In this document: positions 1 to 5,376 of the stretch, piece after piece | Layout: each line of letters starts with the position of its first letter | Position numbering within the stretch: the stretch's first letter is position 1 | Made by a program: the position numbers and the translations under genes | Notes under the pieces: model-generated | Seen by the model: the letters and a program-made list of their open reading frames with translations, nothing else | What the model was told of the DNA's origin: nothing | Databases searched by the model: none | Assembly: GCA_007130265.1 (NCBI GenBank) | Contig: SLST01000274.1 | Coordinates: 1-5,376, forward strand | DNA length: 5,376 nt | Source of the DNA: Spirochaetales bacterium | Lineage (GTDB): Bacteria; Spirochaetota; Spirochaetia; DSM-27196; SLST01 | Direction of reading: 5' to 3'

Positions 1-426
1 GTGTGGCGCAACGAGCCGGGAAACCTGATCATGATTCTGCACCGCGTACAGCAGGAGCACGGCTTCGTTCCCAGGGAGATTGCGCTGTTGCTCGCGCACG
101 AGCTCGACGTTCCGCTGGCCAAGATATACGGTGTGATCACCTTCTATCACTTCTTCAAGCTCGAGAAGCCGGGGCGGAACCAGATATCCGTCTGCATGGG
201 AACCGCCTGCTACCTTCGTGGAGGAGAGGACCTCATACAGGAGCTTGAAAATCTCCTTGGTATCGGCGTGAACGCCGTGACCGACGATGGGGAGTTCAGC
301 GTTGAGGCGGTTCGGTGCGTCGGGTGCTGCGGTCTCGCGCCGGTGCTGACGGTGAACGGCGAGGTCTACGGCAAAGTGACCAAGGCGCAGCTTCCGGACA
401 TTCTGGCGAAGCACCGGGACGAGTAG
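1..426 (+). CDS. hydC: NADH/ferredoxin-linked [FeFe]-hydrogenase, HydC (NuoE-like) [2Fe-2S] subunit, 5' partial
   Basis: Small electron-transfer subunit of the cytoplasmic HydABC hydrogenase, homologous to NuoE of complex I. It carries one [2Fe-2S] cluster in a thioredoxin-like fold and docks on the flavoprotein HydB. Counting from base 1, residues 7-60 form the helical N-terminal part (GNLIMILHRVQQEHG, then the family-typical YGVITFYHFF at 43-52). The cluster ligands are C65 and C70 (CMGTAC) and C106 and C110 (CVGCC), the NuoE pattern C-x4-C...C-x3-C; C109 is an extra cysteine. The frame is open at base 1 and NuoE proteins are usually about 155-165 residues, so the GTG at base 1 is more likely an internal Val codon, with about 20 residues lying upstream. 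The TAG stop overlaps the next gene by one base. The family is certain; the hydrogenase role rests on hydB and hydA downstream. Confidence 0.93.
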   Translation: MWRNEPGNLIMILHRVQQEHGFVPREIALLLAHELDVPLAKIYGVITFYHFFKLEKPGRNQISVCMGTACYLRGGEDLIQELENLLGIGVNAVTDDGEFSVEAVRCVGCCGLAPVLTVNGEVYGKVTKAQLPDILAKHRDE

Positions 427-971
427 TGCACTTCACGCTCGGCGAGCTGCTGCTCGATCTCGTGCAGAACGCGGCGAACGCCGGGGCGCAGACGGTCCGC
501 GTGAGTGTGCGCGAGGGCAACGGACGCTTCGCGATGACCGTCAGCGACGACGGCGCCGGCATGTCGCCCCGGGACGTGCGGCGTGCGACGGATCCGTTCT
601 TCACCGACCGCCGCTCCCATCCGGACCGTGGCGTCGGGCTCGGGCTCGCTTTTCTCGGGCAGACCGCAGAAGCAACAGACGGATCGTTCCGGCTCCAGTC
701 GAAGGTCGGCGAAGGAACGATTGTCGGGATCGACTGCCCTGCCGGTCACGTCGATCTGCCGCCCTTGGGTGATCCGGTCGAGACCTTCGTGGCCGTGCTG
801 TGTACCGAACGGGTGGGGGAGATCGAGATCAGCCGGGACGCTGGAGAGAGCGCGTATACGCTGCGCAAGAGTGAGTTGAACGAGGTGCTCGGGGATCTCT
901 CGAGCGTAGAAGCACGCGGATTGCTTCGTGAGTACGTCCGCAGTCAGGAGGAAGAGATATGGCGAAGATGA
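426..971 (+). CDS. GHKL-type ATP-binding protein of the hydrogenase operon (histidine-kinase-like ATPase, no H-box)
   Basis: A 181-residue protein made of a single Bergerat-fold ATP-binding domain plus a short C-terminal segment. Visible motifs: N-box DLVQNAANAG (11-20, Asn15), G1 box DDGAGM (41-46), F-box DPFFT (56-60), G2 box GVGLGL (69-74) and GEGT (95-98). There is no dimerisation/phosphoacceptor domain, no membrane segment and no receiver domain, so it is not a classical sensor kinase. After the ATPase, HVDLPPLGDPVETF (108-121) and a segment ending in YVRSQEEEIW are typical of the small ATPases found in HydABC operons. The GTG at 426 is chosen because the N-box then falls about 15 residues in, as I recall for this subfamily; a longer start at 315 would lie inside hydC. 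It overlaps hydC by 1 base and the next gene by 13, suggesting translational coupling. Its role is unknown; regulation, assembly or an anti-sigma-like activity are all guesses. It corresponds by position to the gene called hydE in the Acetobacterium woodii cluster (from memory), which is not the maturase HydE. Confidence 0.85.
   Translation: MHFTLGELLLDLVQNAANAGAQTVRVSVREGNGRFAMTVSDDGAGMSPRDVRRATDPFFTDRRSHPDRGVGLGLAFLGQTAEATDGSFRLQSKVGEGTIVGIDCPAGHVDLPPLGDPVETFVAVLCTERVGEIEISRDAGESAYTLRKSELNEVLGDLSSVEARGLLREYVRSQEEEIWRR
946..951 (+). promoter_or_regulatory. Ribosome binding site of the cysteine-free ferredoxin-like gene
   Basis: AGGAGG lies 7 bases before the ATG at 959, inside the last codons of the ATPase gene. 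This strong site fixes the start and indicates that the gene can be translated on its own initiation despite the 13-base overlap. Confidence 0.75.
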
Positions 972-1360
972 CCCTTGATGATTTGCGCAAGCTTCGCGAC
1001 GCCAAGCGTCGAGAGCTCGACATGAGGGACGCCGAGAACAAGACGATCCAGATCATCGTCGGGATGGGGACCAGCGGTATCGCGGCCGGGGCGAAAGATA
1101 CGCTCGCGGCGTTTCTCACCGAGCTCGAGCACCACGGCCTGTCGAACGTGAGTCTGCGTCAGACCGGGAGTCTCGGCCTCGACCATGCAGAGCCGACCGT
1201 CGAGGTGCGCATGTCCGACATGCCGACCGTCATCTACGGCAAGGTGACGCCGGAGATCGCGGAGAAGATCGTCCGAAAGCATATCCTCGGGAAGACACTC
1301 GTGAACGATCACATCTACGACCGCCCCGCGGCGGATATCATGGAAGGCACGAAGGAGTGA
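959..1360 (+). CDS. Thioredoxin-like [2Fe-2S] ferredoxin-family protein lacking all cysteines (possible HydD-type subunit)
   Basis: A 133-residue protein with a charged helical N-terminus (1-28) and then a thioredoxin-like ferredoxin core: IIVGMGTSGIAAGA (32-45), QTGSLGLDHAEP (68-79), VEVRMSDMPTVIYGKV (81-96) and VRKHILGK near the end. Related operon proteins read GMGTCGIAAGA and TGCxGLC at these places. Here the ligands are replaced by Ser39 (AGC, 1073-1075), Ser71 (AGT, 1169-1171) and Asp75 (GAC, 1181-1183), and the protein contains no cysteine anywhere. The frame is intact and the rest of the core is kept, so this looks like a selected, cluster-free paralogue rather than a decaying gene. 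Position and size fit HydD, a subunit without predicted cofactor in the A. woodii hydrogenase (from memory). A structural or docking role in the complex is inferred. The start is set by AGGAGG at 946-951. Homology searches will probably label it (2Fe-2S) ferredoxin, which would be misleading. Confidence 0.86.
   Translation: MAKMTLDDLRKLRDAKRRELDMRDAENKTIQIIVGMGTSGIAAGAKDTLAAFLTELEHHGLSNVSLRQTGSLGLDHAEPTVEVRMSDMPTVIYGKVTPEIAEKIVRKHILGKTLVNDHIYDRPAADIMEGTKE
1351..1357 (+). promoter_or_regulatory. Ribosome binding site of hydB
   Basis: GAAGGAG lies 5 bases before the ATG at 1363 and overlaps the end of the preceding gene. It decides for ATG 1363 over an in-frame GTG at 1357, which would itself sit inside the Shine-Dalgarno sequence. 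Confidence 0.75.
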
Positions 1361-1362
1361 GC

Positions 1363-3150
1363 ATGGGCTTTCAACACTATATCCTCGTCTGCGGCGGGAC
1401 CGGCTGCGAGAGCAACAGGGCCGACGAGATCTTCCGCAATCTGGTACGCGAGGTCGAAGATCAAAAGCTCGAGGACAAGGTGCAGGTCGTCAAGACCGGC
1501 TGTTTCGGCTTCTGCGCTCAGGGCCCGATCGTCAAGATCCTCCCCGAGGAGAGCTTCTACGTCAACGTCGTTCCCGACGATGCGCACGAGCTGGTGACCG
1601 AGCACATCGTCAAGGGGCGCCCGGTCGAGCGGCTGCTCTACAAGGAAGCGGAGAGCAAAGAGCATGCCCGCGTCGACGACATCAGTTTCTACCAGAAACA
1701 GTTTCGGATCGTGCTGCGCAATTGCGGGTTCATCAACCCGGAGGAGATCTCCGAGTACATCGCCCGCGACGGATACGTGGCGCTCGAGAAGGCGCTCTTC
1801 GAGATGACGCCTGAGCAGATCATCGAGGAGCTCAAGGGCTCCGGTCTGCGGGGGCGCGGCGGTGCCGGGTTCCCCACCTGGATGAAGTGGAACTTCACGC
1901 GCGGCGCGCAGGGCGAGCAGAAGTTCGTCGTCTGCAACGCCGACGAGGGTGATCCGGGTGCATACATGGACCGCAGCGTCCTTGAGGGCGATCCCCACTC
2001 CGTCCTCGAAGCGATGGCGATATGCGGTCGGACGATCGGTGCGGAGAAGGGATACATCTACATCCGTGCCGAGTACCCGCTCGCGATCGGGCGGCTCGAG
2101 CGCGCGATCGCGCAGGCGAAGGAGTATGGGCTGCTCGGCGAGGGGATCCTCGGGAGTGACTTCACCTTCGACGTCGAGCTGCGCCTGGGCGCCGGCGCCT
2201 TCGTCTGCGGCGAGGAGACCGCGCTTCTCGCGAGTATCGAAGGCGAGCGCGGCATGCCTCGTCCGCGTCCGCCCTTCCCGTCGGTCAAGGGACTGTGGGG
2301 AATGCCGACGGTGATCAACAACGTCGAGACGCTCGCCAATATCCCGGTGATCCTCGTTCGCGGCGCCGAGTGGTTCGGCAAGATCGGGACGGAAGCGAGC
2401 AAGGGCACCAAGGTCTTCGCTCTGACCGGCAAGGTGAAGAATTCCGGTCTCGTCGAAGTGCCCATGGGCACCCCGCTTCGCGACATCGTCTACAACATCG
2501 GCGGCGGCATTCCCGACGGCAAGCAGTTCAAGGCGGTGCAGACCGGCGGTCCGTCCGGAGGTGTCATCACCGCCGACCACCTCGACACGCCGATCGACTA
2601 CGAGCATCTCCAGGAGCTCGGCTCGATCATGGGTTCCGGCGGAATGATTGTCATGGACGAGACCGACTGTATGGTCGACGTGACGAAGTTCTACCTCGAC
2701 TTCACCGTCGAGGAGAGCTGCGGGAAGTGTGCTCCCTGCCGCGTGGGCGGACGGAAGCTCCACAATATCCTCACGCGCATCAGCAAGGGCCAGGGCGTGC
2801 CGGAGGACATCGACAAGATGCGCCGGATCGGCCGGGCGATGACCAAGGCGAGCCTCTGCGGGCTCGGGCAGACCGCGCCCAACCCTATCCTGAGCACTTT
2901 GCGCTTCTTCCAGGCAGAGTACGATGCGCACATCAACGACGGGCTCTGCCCCGCCGGGAAGTGCAAGGACCTCGTGCGCTTCGAGATCATCACGGAGAAC
3001 TGCATAGGCTGCGGCCTCTGCGCACGGCGATGTCCGGTTCTCTGTATCTCGGGCGAGCGCCGCCAGCCCCACGAGATAGACCAGGACCGGTGCATCAAGT
3101 GCGGTGAGTGTTTCGCCGTCTGCAAGTTCAACGCGGTTCTGCGCGCATAG
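1363..3150 (+). CDS. hydB: NADH/ferredoxin-linked [FeFe]-hydrogenase, HydB (NuoF-like) flavoprotein subunit
   Basis: A 595-residue flavoprotein that binds FMN and NAD(H), the likely bifurcation site of HydABC enzymes. Domain order: N-terminal thioredoxin-like [2Fe-2S] domain with C10, C15, C47 and C51 (CGGTGC...CFGFC); NuoF core with the glycine-rich loop GLRGRGGAGFPTW (161-173), NADEGDPGA (192-200) and GAGAFVCGEETAL (276-288) for nucleotide and FMN; a [4Fe-4S] site C453, C456, C459 plus C499 (SCGKCAPC...LCGLGQ); and a C-terminal ferredoxin with two [4Fe-4S] sites, C547/C550/C553 with C587 and C577/C580/C583 with C557, though the fourth ligand of the first site could be C561. NuoF of complex I lacks both the N- and C-terminal additions, so this is the hydrogenase type. 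H523, C529 and C534 between core and ferredoxin resemble the zinc hinge described for Thermotoga maritima HydB. The gene follows the previous stop after 2 bases. NAD versus NADP preference cannot be read from the sequence. Confidence 0.96.
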   Translation: MGFQHYILVCGGTGCESNRADEIFRNLVREVEDQKLEDKVQVVKTGCFGFCAQGPIVKILPEESFYVNVVPDDAHELVTEHIVKGRPVERLLYKEAESKEHARVDDISFYQKQFRIVLRNCGFINPEEISEYIARDGYVALEKALFEMTPEQIIEELKGSGLRGRGGAGFPTWMKWNFTRGAQGEQKFVVCNADEGDPGAYMDRSVLEGDPHSVLEAMAICGRTIGAEKGYIYIRAEYPLAIGRLERAIAQAKEYGLLGEGILGSDFTFDVELRLGAGAFVCGEETALLASIEGERGMPRPRPPFPSVKGLWGMPTVINNVETLANIPVILVRGAEWFGKIGTEASKGTKVFALTGKVKNSGLVEVPMGTPLRDIVYNIGGGIPDGKQFKAVQTGGPSGGVITADHLDTPIDYEHLQELGSIMGSGGMIVMDETDCMVDVTKFYLDFTVEESCGKCAPCRVGGRKLHNILTRISKGQGVPEDIDKMRRIGRAMTKASLCGLGQTAPNPILSTLRFFQAEYDAHINDGLCPAGKCKDLVRFEIITENCIGCGLCARRCPVLCISGERRQPHEIDQDRCIKCGECFAVCKFNAVLRA

Positions 3151-3160
3151 AGTTCGAGGA

Positions 3161-3167
3161 AAAGGAG
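3161..3167 (+). promoter_or_regulatory. Ribosome binding site of hydA
   Basis: AAAGGAG lies 5 bases before the ATG at 3173, in the 22-base gap after hydB. It excludes the longer in-frame start at 3104 (inside hydB) and favours ATG 3173 over a second ATG three codons later. Confidence 0.8.
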
Positions 3168-3172
3168 CACCC

Positions 3173-4927
3173 ATGGCCACAATGATCAACCTTGAGATAA
3201 ACGGCGCCCCCGTCACCGTTCCGGAAGGCACGAACGTGCTCGACGCCGCGGCGACCGCAAAGGTCAACATCCCCAAACTCTGTTATCACCCGGATCTCCC
3301 GGCCTGGGCCGCGTGCGGCATCTGCGTGGTGAAGCTCGAAGGCTCGCCGAAGCTCGTGCGTTCGTGCGCGCTCGAGGCGGCCGAAGGCATGAAGGTCATC
3401 ACCCACGATTCGGAGCTCCACGAAGTGCGGCGAACCGTGATCGAGCTCATCCTCTCGACGCACCCCAACTCCTGCCTCACCTGTTCGCGCAACGGCACCT
3501 GCGAACTGCAGGCGCTTGCCGCCGACTTCGGCATTCGCGAGCAGCCCTACGAACAGATCGTGCGGGATATCGCACCGGACACGTCGACGCCGTCGATCGT
3601 GCTCAACCCCGAGAAGTGCGTGAGCTGCGGCCGCTGCGTCAAGGTCTGCCAGGGGCTGCAGGATGTGTGGGCGCTCGAGTTCCTCGACCGCGGCGATCAG
3701 ATGCGCATGGCGCCGGCCGGCGACATCGAGCTCAACGAGAGTCCCTGCATCAAGTGCGGCCAGTGTTCCGCACACTGTCCGGTCGGCGCGATCTTCGAGA
3801 AGGACGACACGGAGGCGATCTACGCCGCGGTGCTCGACGAGAAGAAGCACACGGTCGTTCAGATAGCTCCGGCGGTCCGCGTCGCGCTCGGTGAGGCGTT
3901 CGGCATGGATCCGGGAACCATCGTAACCGGGAAGATCTACGCGGCGCTTCGGCGGCTCGGGTTCGACACGGTTTTCGACACCAATTTCGCCGCCGACCTC
4001 ACGATCATGGAGGAGGGCAGCGAGTTCGTCCAGCGTCTCACGAAGGGCACCGGGCCGTTGCCGCTTATTACGACCTGCTGCCCGAGCTGGGTCGACTACA
4101 TGGAGAAGTACTACTCCGATCTGATTCCGCACTTCTCCACGGCGAAGAGCCCACAGATGATGCTCGCGGCTATGGCGAAGACCTACTACGCGAAGCAGAT
4201 CGGCAGGAAGCCGGAAGAGATCTTCATGGCGTCGGTGATGCCGTGCACGTCCAAGAAGTATGAGATCGTGCGGGACGAGAACATGTACTCCTCCGGAGTT
4301 CAGGACATCGACGTGTCGATCACCACGCGCGAGCTCGCGCGGATGATCAAGCAGGCCGGCATCACCTTCGAGAGCCTCGAAGACGAGAAGGCCGACGAAG
4401 CGCTCGGCATCTACACGGGCGCCGGTACGATCTTTGGGGCAACCGGTGGAGTCATGGAGGCGGCGCTTCGGACCGCGCACTACCTGGTGACCGGGACCGA
4501 CCTGACCTCCGTCGAGTTCGAGGGTATTCGCGGTCTCGACGGGATCAAGCGTGCCTCGGTGGATGTTGCCGGGACGACGGTCAACGTGGCGGTCGCCCAC
4601 AACATGAAGAACATCGAGGTCGTGCTCGACGAGGTAAAGGAGGCGCTTGCCGCGGGGAAGGAGCCGCCGTATCACTTCATCGAGGTCATGGCGTGTCGCG
4701 GCGGCTGCATCGCGGGGGGCGGCCAGCCGTACGGAGGCACCGACGAGCTTCGCCGCAAGCGCATCGAAGCGATGTACGGCGACGACAAGGCGCAGACCTA
4801 CCGGTGCAGCCACCACAATCCGTCGATCCAGAAGCTCTACAAGGAGTTCCTCGGCGAGCCGTTGTCCGAGAAGAGCCACCAGTACCTGCACACGCACTAC
4901 ACGCCACGTCCGATCTACGTGAGGTAG
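3173..4927 (+). CDS. hydA: [FeFe]-hydrogenase catalytic subunit HydA (group A, multisubunit NADH/ferredoxin-linked type)
   Basis: A 584-residue enzyme for reversible 2H+ + 2e- = H2 at an H-cluster. Modules in order: plant-type [2Fe-2S] domain with C37, C48, C51, C65; His-Cys [4Fe-4S] motif H97, C101, C104, C110; two-cluster ferredoxin domain with C149/C152/C155/C159 and C192/C195/C198/C202; then the H domain. H-cluster signatures are complete: L1 TTCCPSW with C302 (expected proton-relay Cys) and ligand C303, L2 MPCTSKKYE with C358, and L3 MACRGGCIAGGGQP with C508 and C512. The conserved DLTIMEEGSEF before L1 carries the acidic residues of the proton path. About 70 residues follow C512, ending in YTPRPIYVR, with no C-terminal [2Fe-2S] domain such as T. 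maritima HydA (about 645 residues) has; this matches the shorter A. woodii-like form. No PAS domain or signal peptide, so it is neither the sensory nor the periplasmic type. Activity needs HydE, HydF and HydG maturases encoded elsewhere. Confidence 0.97.
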   Translation: MATMINLEINGAPVTVPEGTNVLDAAATAKVNIPKLCYHPDLPAWAACGICVVKLEGSPKLVRSCALEAAEGMKVITHDSELHEVRRTVIELILSTHPNSCLTCSRNGTCELQALAADFGIREQPYEQIVRDIAPDTSTPSIVLNPEKCVSCGRCVKVCQGLQDVWALEFLDRGDQMRMAPAGDIELNESPCIKCGQCSAHCPVGAIFEKDDTEAIYAAVLDEKKHTVVQIAPAVRVALGEAFGMDPGTIVTGKIYAALRRLGFDTVFDTNFAADLTIMEEGSEFVQRLTKGTGPLPLITTCCPSWVDYMEKYYSDLIPHFSTAKSPQMMLAAMAKTYYAKQIGRKPEEIFMASVMPCTSKKYEIVRDENMYSSGVQDIDVSITTRELARMIKQAGITFESLEDEKADEALGIYTGAGTIFGATGGVMEAALRTAHYLVTGTDLTSVEFEGIRGLDGIKRASVDVAGTTVNVAVAHNMKNIEVVLDEVKEALAAGKEPPYHFIEVMACRGGCIAGGGQPYGGTDELRRKRIEAMYGDDKAQTYRCSHHNPSIQKLYKEFLGEPLSEKSHQYLHTHYTPRPIYVR

Positions 4928-4935
4928 CGCGTCTC

Positions 4936-4962
4936 GCCGCGGCCTCGTAGTTGGGCCGCGGC
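4936..4962 (+). terminator. GC-rich hairpin after hydA, possible terminator of the hyd operon
   Basis: GCCGCGGCC (4936-4944) pairs perfectly with GGCCGCGGC (4954-4962) around a 9-base loop, beginning 8 bases after the hydA stop. Stem strength and position suit a transcript end, but no T-run follows (the next bases are TGTGCCGCG). It is therefore not a textbook intrinsic terminator; it may work with Rho or protect the 3' end of the mRNA. Confidence 0.55.
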
Positions 4963-5026
4963 TGTGCCGCGCCGATAGCTACATTCCGGTGGTTTTCTCA
5001 TCTTGTGCCTACCTGAAGGTGTGAAT

Positions 5027-5043
5027 TCGCATGGCATGTGCGA
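5027..5043. repeat. Small inverted repeat upstream of the transporter promoter, possible operator
   Basis: TCGCA (5027-5031) and TGCGA (5039-5043) form an inverted repeat with a 7-base spacer, centred about 26 bases upstream of the proposed -35 box. The place suits an activator or repressor half-site pair, but five-base arms arise easily by chance. No regulator family is recognised. Confidence 0.2.
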
Positions 5044-5060
5044 TACCCCGGATTCAGTGG

Positions 5061-5089
5061 TTGCAAGGTCCGGGAAAACCCGTTACATT
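5061..5089 (+). promoter_or_regulatory. Putative sigma-70-type promoter of the substrate-binding protein gene
   Basis: TTGCAA (5061-5066) and TACATT (5084-5089) are spaced by 17 bases and match the -35 and -10 consensus at 4 of 6 positions each. Transcription would begin near 5096, giving a leader of about 30 bases. The spacer holds a short inverted repeat, CGGG-AAAA-CCCG (5071-5082). The separate promoter supports a transcription unit independent of the hyd operon. Confidence 0.45.
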
Positions 5090-5104
5090 GGGACATATTT
5101 CACC

Positions 5105-5123
5105 TAGTTCTAAGGAGGAACTA
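5105..5123 (+). promoter_or_regulatory. Ribosome binding site in a possible hairpin loop
   Basis: TAGTTC (5105-5110) can pair with GAACTA (5118-5123) around a 7-base loop, TAAGGAG. The Shine-Dalgarno sequence AAGGAGG (5112-5118) lies almost wholly in that loop, 8 bases before the ATG at 5127. The strong site fixes the start; the hairpin is weak and its effect on translation is unknown. Confidence 0.5.
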
Positions 5124-5126
5124 ATC

Positions 5127-5376
5127 ATGAAGAAAATCGTCTTTATGATACTCGTCGCTCTGCTCCTTCTTCCGGGTATGGCCTTTGCGGCCGGCGCCTC
5201 GGAGGATGTCGTGGACACCGAGGCCGCGGTCCTGGACACGCAGTTTGAGGGCGTCCTGGACATCGACCGCACGCAGGGTTGGGAGATGGGACGGCAGGGC
5301 GGCAGATTCGTCGTTGCCCAAATCGGAAGCGATCCGCGCACGTTCAACGATTTTGTTGCGGCAGAGACGAGCACGA
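5127..5376 (+). CDS. Exported ABC transporter substrate-binding protein, probably peptide/family 5 (SBP_bac_5), 3' partial
   Basis: The first 83 codons are visible; the gene continues past the window. Residues 1-21 are a signal peptide: KK at 2-3, a hydrophobic core IVFMILVALLLLP, and an AFA cleavage site (19-21) before AGASE. There is no lipobox cysteine, so signal peptidase I processing to a soluble periplasmic or secreted protein is expected. An acidic linker (about 26-60) leads into GGRFVVAQIGSDPRTFN (61-77), which resembles the N-terminus of mature oligopeptide/dipeptide-binding proteins (GGxLxxAxxxDPxTLNP). It would capture peptides or a similar solute for an ABC importer encoded downstream. 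The start is set by AAGGAGG at 5112-5118; an in-frame ATG at 5031 would place the signal peptide inside the protein. Spacing and its own promoter separate it from the hyd operon. Export is well supported; the substrate class is moderately sure. Confidence 0.75.
   Translation, partial: MKKIVFMILVALLLLPGMAFAAGASEDVVDTEAAVLDTQFEGVLDIDRTQGWEMGRQGGRFVVAQIGSDPRTFNDFVAAETST

Noticed and set aside
315..425. Longer N-terminus for the ATP-binding protein
   Set aside because: It would lie wholly inside the conserved end of hydC and add Arg-rich sequence of shadow character. The GTG at 426 gives the expected distance to the N-box.
959..1360. Pseudogene or frameshifted ferredoxin
   Set aside because: The frame is uninterrupted, with a strong ribosome-binding site and conserved core around the substituted positions; each change is a separate in-frame codon difference.
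1..3150. NuoE/NuoF of respiratory complex I
   Set aside because: HydB has the extra N-terminal [2Fe-2S] and C-terminal 2x[4Fe-4S] domains, and the next gene carries all H-cluster motifs; no NuoG or membrane subunits are present.
1315..3276. Long open frame (653 codons) on the - strand opposite hydB
   Set aside because: The + strand encodes a full HydB with all cluster and flavin motifs. The antisense frame arises from GC-rich third positions, shows no recognisable domain and overlaps another antisense frame.
3128..4897. Long open frame (589 codons) on the - strand opposite hydA
   Set aside because: Same cause: strong codon bias of hydA suppresses stops on the opposite strand. Its translation is low-complexity, rich in Arg, His, Val, Leu and Asp, with no family signature.
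5031..5126. In-frame upstream ATG adding 32 residues to the substrate-binding protein
   Set aside because: It has only a weak AAGGTG upstream, would bury the signal peptide, and lies upstream of the proposed promoter. ATG 5127 has a strong Shine-Dalgarno sequence.
1..5376. CRISPR array, tRNA, rRNA, insertion sequence or phage genes
   Set aside because: No direct-repeat array, tRNA-like cloverleaf, transposase or terminal inverted repeats were seen on either strand by reading.

Overview
The window carries the distal part of an operon for a soluble, cytoplasmic, multisubunit [FeFe]-hydrogenase of the HydABC type (NADH/ferredoxin-linked, probably electron-bifurcating or confurcating). The first gene of a separate transport locus follows on the same strand. 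All genes read on the + strand and the sequence is GC-rich.

Layout. (1) 1-426: NuoE/HydC-like [2Fe-2S] thioredoxin-fold subunit, already in frame at base 1 and probably missing about 20 N-terminal codons. (2) 426-971: small GHKL-type ATP-binding protein with no histidine phosphoacceptor domain, starting on a GTG that overlaps the previous stop by one base. (3) 959-1360: small protein with the fold signature of a thioredoxin-like [2Fe-2S] ferredoxin but no cysteine at all. (4) 1363-3150: HydB/NuoF-like flavoprotein with NADH and FMN motifs and four predicted Fe-S clusters. (5) 3173-4927: HydA, the catalytic subunit, with 2Fe-2S, His-Cys 4Fe-4S and 2x4Fe-4S modules and a complete set of H-cluster motifs. 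(6) 4928-5126: intergenic region with a GC-rich hairpin just after hydA, a small inverted repeat, a plausible sigma-70-like promoter and a ribosome-binding site in a possible hairpin loop. (7) 5127-end: start of an exported solute-binding protein, probably of the peptide/family 5 ABC transporter class, cut by the window edge.

How it works together. From family knowledge, NADH is oxidised at the FMN of HydB, and electrons pass through the Fe-S clusters of HydB and HydC and into HydA. There protons are reduced to H2, coupled to ferredoxin, or the reverse. The ATPase-like gene and the cysteine-free gene sit between the hydC-like and hydB genes. From memory, this order matches the five-gene hydrogenase cluster of Acetobacterium woodii, in which HydD is a subunit without a predicted cofactor. 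The hydrogenase maturases (HydE radical SAM, HydF, HydG) are not in this window.

Organism. An anaerobic, fermentative, GC-rich bacterium. The signal peptide followed by an AAGASE-type start of the mature protein, next to a HydABC operon, recalls free-living spirochaetes, but this is a weak inference; a clostridial or other anaerobic lineage is possible. The operon type is established. The most unusual points are the complete loss of cysteine ligands in the small ferredoxin-like protein and the conserved but unexplained ATPase-like partner.
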